Source of the DNA: Rhodocollybia butyracea | Lineage: Eukaryota > Basidiomycota > Agaricomycetes > Agaricales > Omphalotaceae | DNA length: 64,000 nt | Assembly (NCBI GenBank): GCA_015501585.1 | Contig: JADNRY010000060.1 | Span: forward strand, 1 to 64,000 | Direction: 5' to 3' | Shown here: positions 35,922-49,200 of the stretch, piece after piece | Layout: each line of letters opens with the position of its first letter | Numbering within the stretch: the stretch's first letter is position 1 | Program-made: the position numbers and the translations under genes | The notes under the pieces: generated by a model | The model's input: the letters and a program-made list of their open reading frames with translations, nothing else | The model's database searches: none | Told to the model about the DNA's origin: nothing

Positions 35922-35997
35922 TTCACGTTTATTATCGTCGTTCATGTTTATTATTGTTGTTCACGTTTATTATCATCGTTCACATTTATTATTGTTG
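35922..35997 (+). repeat. Four tandem 19-bp units just after the stop codon
   Basis: Units TTCACGTTTATTATCGTCG, TTCATGTTTATTATTGTTG, TTCACGTTTATTATCATCG and TTCACATTTATTATTGTTG lie head to tail from 14 bp after the stop of the orphan gene, so they are probably in its 3' UTR. They alternate between two sub-types, as if a 38-bp pair had duplicated. Confidence 0.85.
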
Positions 35998-36248
35998 TTG
36001 TTCTCATCGTTCGTATCACCTCTTTTGACATTTACAAAATGGCGTTACTGTTTACTTACATTTTATGTACGTACAGATGAAAAATCGCTAACTATACCTA
36101 TATTCTGTGCTCGAAGTTTAGTCTTTTTAATGCTTGAAGTTGAAGGTTCATGTTCAGTTACTAAAGACGTCAGATTAGCTCTAACTTCAACATAGCTACT
36201 TGTAAAGACATACAAAAAAAAAGTAAGAAGTAAAAAAAATAGATTGCA

Positions 36249-39200
36249 CTACCGAGACGGCAACGCAATGTAGACTTTTCCCGATCCTTTACCTCTCAAC
36301 TGTTGGCCAACCTCAACCTGCTTCTCAAACGCAACCCTCGCTCGGTCTTCCCCAGCCAATGCTTTCTCATAGACACTGCTTTCAGCATTACATACGCGGT
36401 GCAAGTTACTCTGTGCCTTCTGCCATTTAATGAGAAGGTCATTAATTTTCCGGTTATGTGCTTCAATGAGCTCGTCTTCTTTCCGCAAGGTTTTCTGTTT
36501 GCTATGAGCTAGTATATATTAGCATCAGATATACGTGCGGATGGGAAGATGTAGTACTTACCTTTACGCTTATAGTTTTTTATAGCATTTTCGTAAGGAT
36601 GCTTGAGCCCATACGACTCACGGATGCCTGAATCTTCTCGATTCTGAAGTAAATTCATACATTTTATGTTTCGGTCACATAGGTGATTGGAGAAAAGTTC
36701 ACCTTGAGAGAACTCTGCTTTAAGATATCGTAGTGACGGCCTTTCTCAACTGCGCCTATGAGAGTGCACTGGGTACCCTCAAGGTTCACATCCGCATGTA
36801 CTGTTTCAACAATGTTGGATTCACGACGGCGAGCCCGCCAAATATCAAGCGGGATAAAACTCTGTTCCCAGCAAATTGCGGCAAAAGCAAACTTTGAACG
36901 CTTTTTATCAGCCAGCCAGTCTGTATAATATTTTCCTAAAAAAATGGAATAGACGGATAGAGGAGATATCAACGTACTTTGTCCTGCTTTTCCGCCCAAT
37001 GTTGATATGGCTTCAAGCGTCCCTCCCCAATCTTCATGGTGAATACAGGCCAAGCTACGCATTAGGTTGCGGACATCATCAGCCACAGAGCATTTCCGTA
37101 TATTCCGATAATAATGGGTGATGCAAAGGCTCAGAAAACGACGGAGGTGATCGTAAGGATCTAGATCTTGGATAAGCTTGTCGGGTTCATGAAAGTCAAG
37201 TTTTGGAGGAAGACTTCGCGAAATATCACAAAGATAGAGCCCAAATCCTATTATCATTCAAGTTAGTATTGGTTCAGAGGTTATGAAACATAAACACCTT
37301 TTCCTTGTCCACCATGCTGGTCGACAACCCAATTCAAGATGTAACCCTCGTAGTCATTGATGTTAGCCCCGTGAATGTGACGCCAACGTAGCCTTCGACC
37401 AGTATCATGGAAAAGAATGTTATCGATTAGCTCCAGTACCTGTTTATGAGCAAATGCTGTCTGTCGGGTTAGGAAAACTCGACAGAAAGTGATGCCTATA
37501 CATCATATACTCAATAATGGTGCACAAAATTGGAAGAATACACACACTCGTGTTTGAAGATTGGTCGACCGATGCAATCTCAAATTCGTAGAAGCCCACG
37601 ACACGCTTGAAGGCAATGTCACTTTGAAGATACTGTGCCTCAATCAGACGGGAGCTTGCTGCAACAGTCATACAGACTGCAATTCGCAGAGGGTCTGAGT
37701 CTGATAATAAACCATCATCGGGCACATCGTCTTCTTCAGATTGAAGCGCATCCACAGGTATTTCCACCATTGAACGAATATATAACTCCTCTTGGGAAAG
37801 GAGAGTGTCTTGCTGCGATTTCAAGTCCAACAAACCTACAAACATCATATATCAATTAAGGGTAACATCGAATATGCTAGACTAATTTACCTTTCCACCC
37901 CGTTCCTGCAGGGAAACACATTTTCTTAACGGCGTCAATGTACACTTTGAGATGACTTCGGTTCGAAAGGGAGATATGCAGGTCACTGAGCATTGGGTTT
38001 CGAAGCAAGGGAAAGCGAGAGCTCAGATACGATTTCACTATAGGATGGCGTAAAAAAAGTCGTGGAGTCATGTCTGCTAGGTCCGCATCTAGCTGTTTGA
38101 ATAAAGAATCAAGAGTTGATTTGACTGAAGCAGGTGTCTTTTCGGGAAGAGGAATCGGATGAGAATGGACGCCCCGGCTAACAATCAAAATGAATGGGCA
38201 TCGTTGACGATATTCCTCCAGAGGTACATATTCACGATATGTACAATTGCATCCGAGGTTCACAAGTTTTGGCTGCTTGAGTATACCGTCAGTGGGGTCT
38301 CGATGATTCCAGGCTGTGATGAGGAGAGTAATGAGAAAGAAAAGCGGAAAAAATGTTATCTTTGCTTACGACAAGTAAGGCGTTGAGCGCTATGATTAAT
38401 GATAGTGTAACAAGTGGTTTCAGGACCATATCCATTGCGGCTTGCTTCGTCTTCGATACGCGCTACTTCTGCATGGTCTCCTGTCAAGATAGCTTCAATA
38501 TAATCAACATCGTACTGGCCATTTCCGATGGTACAGTCAAAGTAGTGATCTCGGTCAACGCGAGAGTGATTTTCGCATCTGAAAAAGACTCAATTTAGTG
38601 TTTGAATTTCGGAATATTACTTACTTTATGAAGGGGGTACTATCATCTAAAAATCCAAAGATGATTCGTCCAGTGCACCTGTTGGGCATGTCCGGATATC
38701 CTCTGCGTAAAGTTGATCTCTCGTCATCAACTACTTGATCGTTAGTGAGATTGCCAGAGCTAGAACTGCAGCCCAGCCGGTGTATGGCGGTTATCAAAGC
38801 AGACGTCCGCTCAAATACATCTCGTGTTGGAGATCTAAATTCATGCTCTAGTTCGCGGTCATGTCTGAGACGTTCTTGAAGATCTTCTCTTGTAGCGGAA
38901 GAATGACTATATTCGCCTTTTTCACCATAGCTTATATATGACAGAGGGCATATTTTGACGCCTTGGCCTTGGACAAATACATTACTTGGTGCAAACGAAT
39001 TCAAGTACACTAAAAACATACAAGTAGAATGATGGACGATGCAAGGTATCATTTCTCCGGAATTAGAATCCACCAGCAACGGTACCGTAACCGATTGTCG
39101 TCCATTTCCCTTTGGTGGACCACGAGAGTAGGCGAAGTCATGTCCTGGGCTATGCCACAATTCTCCCTCCATACTAAACACATGCCCTATGGCTTCATCG

Positions 39201-39532
39201 TCATTAGCTCCCGTTTCAGGATACTCTAAACTCGAGCCTGGATGATAAAGGTAAACAGATGAGAGTCTGGTTTTCGGATTGAGTCGGTAATCCTGGTGAA
39301 GAAGGCGGCGATGGGTGGAGGTGTTGACCGAAATTCTGGACTGGGGGCCACCAGCCAATGGACCATTGGCAGAAGCGGGCAGTGGGTTCAAAAGTCGGGA
39401 AATAGGGATTGATGGCTGAGATGGTAAGGTATTGGGCTCAGGATTCAGAAGCTGCCCAACCGAAATGCGAGAAGAGCCAGACATACTAGATGGGCATGAA
39501 ACGAGAATGCAACAACGCGAACGAGACTCCAT
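36249..39532 (-). CDS. Mutator-like (MULE) transposase-related protein
   Basis: Nine exons (39532-38625, 38578-38370, 38313-37891, 37835-37548, 37495-37298, 37247-36978, 36935-36703, 36643-36562, 36508-36249); eight introns of 42-59 nt; 956 codons with no stop. In order: a disordered N-terminus with SVGQLLNPE, a CTIGNGQYD segment, CPWNH, a zinc-binding part CNCTYREYV...CPFILIVSRGVHSHPIP (Cys/Cys/His-x-His as in WRKY-GCM1/FLYWCH fingers), TPRLFLRHP, LSDLHISL, then the MULE core: 'LQSDIAFKRVVGFYEFEI' with the first Asp, 'FCRVFLTRQTAFAH', 'HGANINDYEGYILNWVVDQ' and 'EDWGGTLEAI' with a candidate Glu, then a Lys-rich coiled-coil tail. Either a recently active element or a host gene derived from one. 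Start may be 39484. No terminal repeats found. Confidence 0.75.
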
Positions 39533-42500
39533 AAACAGTGAAAAAGAAATACCCTCTATATTCTCACTAATGGTCTACTTCACGTACAGAGCTTCTAGAA
39601 CCGTCTTCATGTGGCCATACATCCCCAACTGAGCAACCATATAACTTCGTATAGAACACCGTGCCAATTTCCAAGAGTCCATCAGACTAAAGATTCCTCG
39701 GGATGGTTAAAGAAAACTTGAATTAATGTAGAGGCGGCGCACCACAAGAATATGGCTCAGGACCCCGCTACCAAGGAAGCTGAAAGAACAGCCGAGAATG
39801 CTCATCTAATACCTTCATGTGTGAACGCCGTATAGTAGCACCTTGCAGATTTTTGAGTATCCGAGGGTTTATTCTGCTGGTTCAGGGCGCACAATTCCCA
39901 AAGTTATTACAGATATACAGGTAGCAAATAGGAAATTGCGAACCAAGAACGTTTCTCGAGACCTTGACTACCAACGAAGCTGAGCGGGCATTTCGAAAAG
40001 CTCTTCCCTTTGTAAAAGGTCAAACAACGAGGCAAATATGCGAAATCGGCGGTGTAATACCGTGAAGGGGAAGCCTTGTGGCAAGGAATGGTGAATCCAA
40101 GCACGAACTGGGCCTGAGGGCGGGATTGTGGTGGAGCAGAAAGACCGCGGTGCTGCGGAAGGTCACCAAAGTAACAGAGTGTAACATGTGTGACTTTAAG
40201 TGACTGGCTCCCGGTCCATACGGCGTGGGCAAGATATCAGCTCATTCTTCTTGCTTCTGACAGGACCGGACCCATAACTGTTGGGAGATCCGGAATCGGA
40301 TAATACCCAGGCACTCGCTCCTCGCAAAGGTGCTAAGTGCTAAAACGGGTCTTCGAGGTTCTTTTTCGCTTTATACATAGATACCTTGCATCTCCATTCT
40401 CTTCTTTGCCTCGCGAACAGAATGAATTCATTGAATCGCGAATCCGAGAAAAAGTTGGACTGCTGGTGAACTTCTTAAATTCTTAATGATAATCGATTGC
40501 CTCGATTGCCTGCTGCAAAGGCCACGGGTTTCGACCTAAGTATATCATCTGGGGTAATTAAACGGCTTCGCTGATCTCGAGATGAATGTGCATTGAACTC
40601 TGAGCATCAGGTCATATGTTTTTCACAGTGGTCTTCCAAGCTTCCTGTCTTCAAAGTTTAGGGTCTGGCCTAAAATGGTAACTCAGATCCGGCGCTGTTG
40701 AGCTGTTAGAAGAGTTCGTAGATTATGTGTGGGTCCCTCTATATGTCTAACGCCACGGATACAATAGGTGTGGTGCAGAAGAGCAGCTACATAACTTATC
40801 AGATTTGCTCTCGGCCCTCAGGCTATCCGAGTTTTTTGTCGTTCTGTCGACTGTTTTGTCGTCTGATCACTGACGAATGGGTTCAACCTGCATATATGCA
40901 GAACTATGTCTGATCGGAGGACACTCAGTATAGAATCGCTGCACTATAACCGATACGGATGCGTTCTAGTACGCATACAACTACAAGGTGGGATTTACCG
41001 CGCGTGCGGTCTCCCCAAGGACACACATACTACTTATCGCACAAATCTATAGCGCATATGGGTAAAGCTGTTCCGCTCTTCAAGTCGTACAATAGTACAA
41101 TATCACTCTATCATCCTCTATAGTGGGCCATCACACCGGAGATCAACGCCATCAACGAACCCAAGGGAACTTGCCCACGCGAAGCGCGCATTTACTCGTT
41201 TTGAGATGTACAGCTTGGACCGGACGATAGTAGATTCCGAGTAGTAAAGCGCTTGATTAAGCCAACTGGTACTGGAAGCACTTGAGGCCACTCCAATAGG
41301 TAATTCAAATCTCGTTCGATGTCTAAAAATTTTCTGTTTCGTCAAAGAAGTCAACACCTTCTCTCCGATTCGGACTGTCCTTCACTGACTTCATGATTGA
41401 AGTTCATTTTAATGATTTGTACAAACGTGCTATACATATGGGGAAACGTATCGAAATTGGACGTGTAATTACGCTTTGGTTCAATGGTTGCTCATCTCAT
41501 TACTATTATTTTCAGTGGACCCAAGCAACTCCTTGGCCATCGAGAGTCCACGCAAAGTCCACGGCGTAAAAATCTTGGAAGCTCTTACTAGACCGAGTTA
41601 TTCTCGGGCTCTTAGACGATGACCGCGAATACCGAAACTTAAACGCAGCTCGGCTAGTAATAGTCCAACAAGCCACGACTCGCACTAACATCCTCACTTC
41701 TGAATAGGGGATTTAAGCTTCAGAGCTTCAGAGCTCAAGACTCGCAGAAAGGCAACTGTGGGCTTTGCGTCACCGTCACCTCCGAGCATCATGGATATCA
41801 TTATCGTTGCTCCCCTTGCCGTTGCCGTTCCCGATGATAATGAACTTGTTGTATGGGCGTCTGATACTATCAAAGTACGACACAAAGGATAACCCAAGTG
41901 GGGGCACAATTTCACATTCATGCATGGAGACGTGCCTTATGTAGACTCCTCTACTCTTCTGACGGTAGTTGGTGTGATATTCATGCTAGCACTACATCGT
42001 TGCGAAGGATACAGGTCCTCGTTGATAGGTATTGTGAGCATTGGACGCTTTCCCCGCAAGGTACAGTACGCCCCCACCTCCCCCTTCTTCTGTTCCCGCT
42101 CACGTACAGCTCACGTAGACCCCATCTTCCAAGATATTCTTCAGAGAAAATAGGCGTCTCTGTAAATGCTCACGCACTGCAATGTCCATACTTGGCTCCG
42201 GGTCGGCCCACTTAGCAGATATGAAAAGATGATTAAGATAGACTTGGATAGACAGATACAATGAATTGGTTAATGTAGGTTGGGAGGAGTTGGTAGTCTT
42301 TCAAACATTCATGCCTACTATCAGAACGTTTGACTACCGTATTGGTAAACTCGCGGGCTCAACGGGAAACTTAATGCAGGACTCCAAGTAAGTGTTGTAA
42401 GTGTAAACTGCAGCGATTTCAAAGGTTATCAAGTGGTGCGAGCTGACCATCGAGCGAGGCAAAACCTCGAAAGCCTCGTCGAGACTAAAGCGGTTATATT

Positions 42501-43185
42501 TGGACTCACCTCCATGTAGTATTAAAGTTATATACCGTGCTTTAGAGAACTAATGTGATCATGATGGATTGATAGTTTATAAATCATGATCTCAAACCAA
42601 CTCGAATACATAGCTCTATGTAACGCTTTGAGTCCGAAATGTCTAGTAGTTTCAAGGAGTGATGTTACTTTGCCTAATTTGATGATAGAAGCAATGCGGC
42701 GATAAGAGGAGTATGCAGCAATGCCCAAGCTGGGTCCAAGGAGAGGTCTTAACACTTAACGAGTCGGTTAATCATCAACTCGAACCTATGTATTTGACGA
42801 GGAAAGCTTAAATTTGAAAGCCGACAGCTCACGAAACATGGTCCTTGTGAAGTTAACGTTGGGTGCTCTCTCCCTTGGTTCCAAGTCCTAGCTCCAGTCC
42901 CAGCGTACACTCCCAATATCTTTCCACAACCCCCAATATCATCTCATATTCCACTTCATCCATCGTTTTATTCGAGTCGAACCCAGCTTCTGTGCCTTGC
43001 TCTACTGCTGATGCTTTAGGAAAGAAAGTATCGTGGTAACGGGAAAATGTGAGGACACACTAAGACATCAGGAGTAAGTTAATATCCGTTACCTTTGACT
43101 TGGTGTCCTTGTTTTTCGGGCTCCACGTGTGGAGCTTCTCTTGTTTCCTCTCCTGGCCCTGGACGCCCTTCGTCAGGAGAATAGG
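39533..43185. other. Gene-poor region, 3.6 kb
   Basis: No exon set that I can support. A weak internal duplication (39753-39810 and 39950-40000: ACC...CTACCAASGAAGCTGA) and a plus-strand open piece at 41790-41880 (MDIIIVAPLAVAV...) are visible but unexplained. 43018-43185 might contain extra 3' exons of the next minus-strand gene (an open piece PDEGRPGPGEETREAPHVEP), but the intron needed would be only 26 nt. Confidence 0.4.
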
Positions 43186-45788
43186 CTAGTTATAAGCAAT
43201 TGTTGAGTTACCTTGGTCACTTCTGTTTCGCTTTTCAATTACTGGTTCTACGAGGAATGGACCTTCTTTCATTTGCACCGTTTCATCAACGGTAGTACCT
43301 GAACGAGTCAGCAGTAAGCAGTGTACTGGGAAGGAATGTTTGCATTCAAGATCGGACACATGCAGAGTTTTAGGACATCGTAAAAGATTCCACCGAATTG
43401 GGAAAAGAAGTATGTACATGAAATGAAGGAAGGACTCTTATTACGAATGGCAAAAATAAAAGACTCACCTTCGGCAATATCTTGTCGTTGTGATATTTTT
43501 GCGCTATCTAGACTATGGCTTGACGAAAGAGGTGGTCGACATTGCCTCAGGAGAACTAGCAGTGCTTCGAAAGAATCGAGTAGCCCTGTTCGGAGTAATG
43601 CTAAACTGGAGGCACTTGCTTCCGCCTCGCTCACTTCCGTGTATCGCTCAGTCTCTCGATCCTCCGTGGAAGTCGTCAGATGTCTGCATGATGATTGGCT
43701 AATGAGAGCTTCATGCGTAGAGCTTGAGGCTTCAATTCCTGGAGGCGCAGAAGGTTTAGACGGACTAATGAAATTTTCGTCCGAGGTAAGACGTGCACCA
43801 GTGGAAGGATGGGGCTTCTGAGGAGCGGGTAATCCGCGGGTCACCGGTTCGACCCTCAACGAAACAGGACAAGGGAAATAACCCAAATTGGAAGTTACGT
43901 CGTCATTCCTGATGATACGGGCTCCAGATTCGGAGAGCTCAAAACCCGAAACATCACTAAGAAAATCCGCGTTTTCGAAAAGGATATGCAAGATTGTGCA
44001 GAGGTACCACACAGCGTCTTTCCGTGCAAGCTTTTGGAGCCTATCATCCCTAGTATTCCGTCGTAATGCTAACCTCTTCGACTTTACGGAGGCGGCGCCT
44101 GCTAAGGTAGAATCCTTGACCTTATCACGACCTCCGTTTTCTTTTACCACCCCAGAAAATATTGAGGACTGGGGTATCCTCTGAAACCCTTGCTCATGTG
44201 CATTTCCGGGAGTAGCGAAGTCAACCATTGGTGGAAGTGGCCGATCCTCGTCAGGGTCAGCAACAGAATAACAAAGTTGAGGGCCGCCGTCCCGAATGTT
44301 TTGACAGTCAAATAACCTGAGCATTATACGTACAGCTGCCAACGAGAGGCATTCTCTAACCCCAGAAACGTAGCTATTGTCCGATGTCTGGGAAAAGGGT
44401 AGTTCAAAACACACATTGAGTTGGGAAACGTAGAGGAAAGCACTGCGAAACAGAGAGAGTACGTCGGGCCTGATATCCGGGGCGGGAACAAAGTTGTTCT
44501 TTGATTTCGTTGTTGGACCAAAAAAGCTGGACACATAAGTCTGGGAAAGTGAGGCAAATGCCTGAAGGAGGGGTTCAAGGATGCATCCCGTTAGAGTATC
44601 GAGGAGTTTCTCGAGCAACGACCGAATATCGGGAGAGTATTGTGCTTCGACAATTGGTACAGAATTACTATCGGATTTCTGGAAAGTGGAATCCGGTGCA
44701 TCGGGTTTCTTGGCAATTGTTTTCTCTTTATTCTTGTTCTTTTTCGCCGACTTCTTTTGATCGGTTTGACTAGCTAAAATCTGTGAGTCTACCTGTGCGG
44801 TTGTGCTTGGGAAAAGAAGCGAAAAACAAGTATATAGCAGGTGAGTTAGCAGGACATTCAATGTTTGTACAGTCTCGGGTTTGCTGGGCGATGCCACGGA
44901 CGTCGAGCAAGAAGAAATCGACGTTAAAAGAGCTTTTAAGGCGCGTGATAGGGATTTGAGAGCGCGGATCGTTGTTGACAGTAATAGAGTTTTTTGGGAG
45001 AGCGTGGGATTGGTGGGAAACGCACAGGCCAGCTGGTCAAAAGAGGAGAAAGAAGAGAAAAGCGATTCTTCGCTCGACCTGAGTATGGGGGCTTTACATG
45101 CCAGTTAGTACGAACGATGCAAAAGAATGTCTAAGGAACATACCAGATTTCAGATCCTTGAATATCGTTTTGAGGTCCAGTCGAGGATGTATAATAATCT
45201 CTTCGGTTGTCTTGTCTATCGCCATGGTCTGCGCCTTCTTTCCTTTGCCTTTTTTCTTCGAATTCGCGGTTTTTGACGCGTCGATTGCGTCTTTCTGAGG
45301 ATGCATCTGACCCTCGGACGGCATAGTTTTAATAGCTGCCGTTGCAGCAGCAACAAGACTTGTGTTTTGACTAGTCAAGGATAGCGATTCTGTATAAAAT
45401 GATATCAGTGAAGAGCAGAAAAGAGATGAACAGCCCTCACTGATTTGTTCCGCTTCGTATTTCTCCTGCAAAGCTTTCATTTTCTCTTCTAAACTCAGTG
45501 CGTGTGTCTTCCATGATCCGTCTGAAGTTGGTGCACAAGGAACGGATGAAGGAAATTTCGACCTCAATTCAAGCGCAAAGGCTACTCATTCCAGACGATC
45601 GAAGAAATTTCAATGGCTCGTTGGTTCGCGAGAGACGATTTGGAGAGAAGAACATACAGGAACATGGTTGTTCAGGCTTCTTGAACTTCAAGGCGGTCAA
45701 GGCCTACAACCATTATTAGTCAAACGAGAATCAATGAAAGATATGTACACACAATGCAAATCCTTAAACGATCAGCATCAGAAACCAT
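43186..45788 (-). CDS. 734-residue protein of unknown function, helical and Ser-rich
   Basis: Model of six exons: 45788-45753, 45703-45658, 45581-45441, 45389-45144, 45091-43469 and 43298-43186. Introns are 49, 76, 51, 52 and 170 nt; the fourth has a perfect TACTAAC branch point and an unusual AAAG acceptor. The length is a multiple of three. The sequence begins MVSDADRLRICIALTALKFK, has a coiled stretch (SLEEKMKALQEKYEAEQI), a Lys-rich patch (NSKKKGKGKKAQ), then alpha-helical segments (TIRALKSLSRALKALL, VRECLSLAAVRIMLRLF, AVWYLCTILHILFENA) reminiscent of a helical-repeat protein, and a disordered C-terminal third. I do not recognise a family. The 3' end is uncertain. Confidence 0.6.
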
Positions 45789-46202
45789 ATGTATGAAAGG
45801 ACGATGGAGGGGAGAAACGAATTCGATGTACAAAGATAAAGGCACCTATCGGCCGAGGGTGACAACGCGACAAACGCGTTGGGTCACACTTTTCCCGCGT
45901 GTACTTGTCAAATTGCATGTTATATCCTGCCTTTAGCTCCACTAAGATTTAGTTCTGAGTCATCCTCAGTAACGTATCTACAACATAATTTGTCATTCAA
46001 CTAATTACCAGCAAGGGAGTGCTCGCAAAGCTACTCATATACAAATCGGCACTGCTGCTTATAATCTAGACTACGTATAAAGAGATGTGACGAGCGGAAT
46101 AGTCTTATATAAACAAACATCAGCAAGCAAGTTCAAGAGATTATCAAGTGATTTAGAAGAGTCAATGCAAAGCAAATATGTAGCAAACCCCCGAGACAAG
46201 TA

Positions 46203-49200
46203 TCAGGATATCTCATTCTTTCCTACCCCAAAATCAAGCGCACGGCCTTTACCCTTTGTTTGCAACGGAGATTCTTCAAAAAGCGCACGAGAACTATGAG
46301 CGTCCGCGATCCGACGCATGCGTCCCTCACGACGGATTGGAGAAGAATCATCCGATGAGTATGGTTGTGGCCTATGATAAGGGCTGTGGTCAATATGACC
46401 TCCGCCTCGCTCATTTAAAGCTGATGACAGAAACCCTGTACCACCAAAGCCAGGAGCACCACCACGTGTATTGGGTTTAGACGGAGTGTGAAATGCGCGA
46501 GAGGAGATCGTGTTCTTGGGGGTCGTAAAGGGCATACCAAACTTAATTCCACGAGAGGGAGTCGACGTGGGATCGAATTGGCTATCGTCAGATCCAAACA
46601 TGTCATATGGATATGGACTGGAGGCCGTGATAACTCGAACATCACGGGGATGATGGCGGGGAGTTAGTGGGCCATGCCTGGAGGAGGAGGACGAAGGTAA
46701 ATGCGCAGAGGAAGAGCTGAAGCTAGAACCGAATTCTGAGCTATTGCCGGCACCACGAGTGGGTGTCTTCGGAATCTGTGGGATTGAAGAGAGACCCCAA
46801 GACTGTGTCGGTGACTCGGGGGCGGGGGGCTGAAAGAATGGGGAATCAGCTTGTCGTCGTCGCGGAGTTTCATCTGTGGGGGCGAAAGTAGGCTCCACAT
46901 CAGGAACAGATACATCAACAGTGGCAGAAGAGTCGTTATCGGTTCGCAGCGAAAAACAGAACCACTGGTCTTCGGCTGCGCCTAGATCACCAATGTCCTG
47001 GATTCCAATGCAGCCAAGGTGATACCATGTATTGCACCTGTCACATTGTACTAGCTCTCTACCGTCGTCTCTCCCATTGCAGATACACAGGGTCTCTTCG
47101 TCTTCACTTCCAGACCCCGACGCACGTCTCGACTTTGATCGTTGGCGTCGAAAAGAAAGAGCACGAACACTCTTCTTGGATAAGAGTGCGGCTCTGGCGT
47201 CAGCGGGATCGCTGGGGAAGTAAGCATTCCGCTTACGGTGGAATCTACGCTCTTGGTCTGGGTCTCCTCGTAAAGGTACCATCTTACCTCTACCAGCGCG
47301 ATAAGGAAGAGGCCTATCATCATCGTCTTCGAAGACAACGCCCCAGACAGATGAAGGAAGGACATTATCGTCATTATCATCCCCACGGTCATCGTGAGTC
47401 CCTTCACCGACACTTTCACCATCACCGTCGTCGTCGTCATCGGTATCACGGTCCAGGAACTTCTCAATGACCTTGAGACGCTCTTCCTCCTCCGCCTTCG
47501 CGTGTTCCACTCGTTCCTCCGTTCGAAGCCGCCAAGGAAACTCTTCGTCGGGCCAATTTGGTTTCTCGGCTGCCTCTTCAGCAGCAGCAGCCGCTGCTGC
47601 TGCTCGTCGTTCTTTCGCAGTGGGTTCAGCTTTCTTCTTTCGTTTGCCCGCTCCACGTTTCTTGGCACTGGCAGAGGTGTCGAGCTCGCTACGTTCGGTC
47701 GGAACATCGAGTAATACGCGTCCTTTACCCGCAATATCGACTGGGTAACAAGCGTGAAGGTTCAAAGTGGGGAGTAACTGCGGTGGTGTTGCGGAAAAGC
47801 GTCGAGCCTTTTCCGCTTGCGGAGCTCCTTTTCGGTCGGAGGGGGAGGAGGTTCCTGTTGTTGCGCCTCCTCGAGATGCGCCACAACGTTGAGTGGGGTT
47901 CCAGTCCCTGGAGCGACAACGATTGGTTGAGGTTGGCGAACCCACTCGGCAGTACGCTAGAGAATAGCAATCAATACAAGGTACAGGAATGAGGAACAGA
48001 ACTCACATAGCGACCATATCCTCCAGCCATGAGACTCTCCTCAAAGCTTTCTTCGCTTGTCTCTTGGAAAAGCTTTATGCGTCGACCTTTCATCGGGCTG
48101 TCCATTATGCCAACAGATGAATATCTATCTCTCTCTACAATACTCTCCTCCTCCATCAACGCGCTGGGATCAGCATCGGAGAGAGTCCGTTTAGCTCGCA
48201 TAAGATAATCTGGTCTGCGGTTCTCCAATGCCTCATGCTGCTGCTGTATGGCATGGTGGATTCGATCCAGCTCACCGCCAGCTGAAACGGGCGGTGTGGT
48301 GGAAGTTGAAGGAACCGATATAGAGCCTGATTCAAGAAGAGGAGAGACAGGAGGAGTAGAAATGGAAGGAATAGTACTGCTCGGTAGGGTCGAGGAGGAG
48401 ATTACTTCATTAACGGTACCAGGAGATGCAGAAGATGGTCGAGAGCTTTTCGCATTGGTAAGATCCGTTTTGGACATGAAAGGTGACGAGAGCTGGGATT
48501 GAGAGTCGGATATAGGAGGGGGCGAAGGTGTTTTCTGAGGAACAAAAGATGACATATTCATGGTGCTGCTGACAAATATGAGCGATAAACGTTTTCAGAA
48601 GAAATGCCAACGCACGAAGGAATTATCGTTCGAGGAATGGGCGTAGAGGGCGTAGAGCTGTGGTATTGGTAGTCAGATATCGACAGTAGTGCTAACGACA
48701 TCGAAAACGAAAACCTACTTGTTATGAACATTTAATCGACTAGCAAAAGGACTAGAAAGGATGTTAAGCCTGAGGGCTCTTCCAGCTTTGTAGATTCAAC
48801 GCACCTTGATTCGGGTGTCATGATTTGTTGAGACCTTGACGGCGATCGCATAATCGCCTCGGAGCTATGTTGAATGTTAAATAGATTGAACTACAAGATA
48901 CGACAACCTACAGTCTTGTACTACCCGAGGAATCAATGACAGACCTTGAGGAAGATGCAAAAGAGTGAGAACTATGCGAAAAGCCGTCAATCCGCCTAAA
49001 CGTAGAATTAATGTATCGATATAGCCAACTTACAGATGGGACATAGGAGAGTCTGGAAGATTCGAAGGACCAGGGATGTAATTTGTGAAATTATTGGGAC
49101 TACGAGAATGTCAGAACGATAGGTGAAAATCACTTGTAGCAAACCTTTGCGGCGTAGGCAGATGAGCATAGTGACTGGGAATCGCCCTCGGTTGTTCCGG

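Noticed and set aside
35598..36080. 160-codon plus frame overlapping the end of the orphan gene
   Set aside because: It is out of frame with the spliced model and reads into the 19-bp repeats; it is a shadow.
39907..40232. Minus-strand frames near 40 kb as a gene
   Set aside because: No start context, introns or motifs that support them.
43018..43185. Additional 3' exons of the 734-residue gene
   Set aside because: The reading PDEGRPGPGEETREAPHVEP looks coding, but joining it needs a 26-nt intron, shorter than any other in the window; kept only as a possibility.
43808..43870. GGTTCGACCCT resembles a tRNA B box
   Set aside because: It lies inside an exon of the 734-residue gene, and no A box or foldable tRNA surrounds it.
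47027..47748. Long plus-strand frames rich in Arg/His or Ser/Phe
   Set aside because: Antisense to the acidic and Lys/Ala-rich part of the PHD protein; composition is explained by that.
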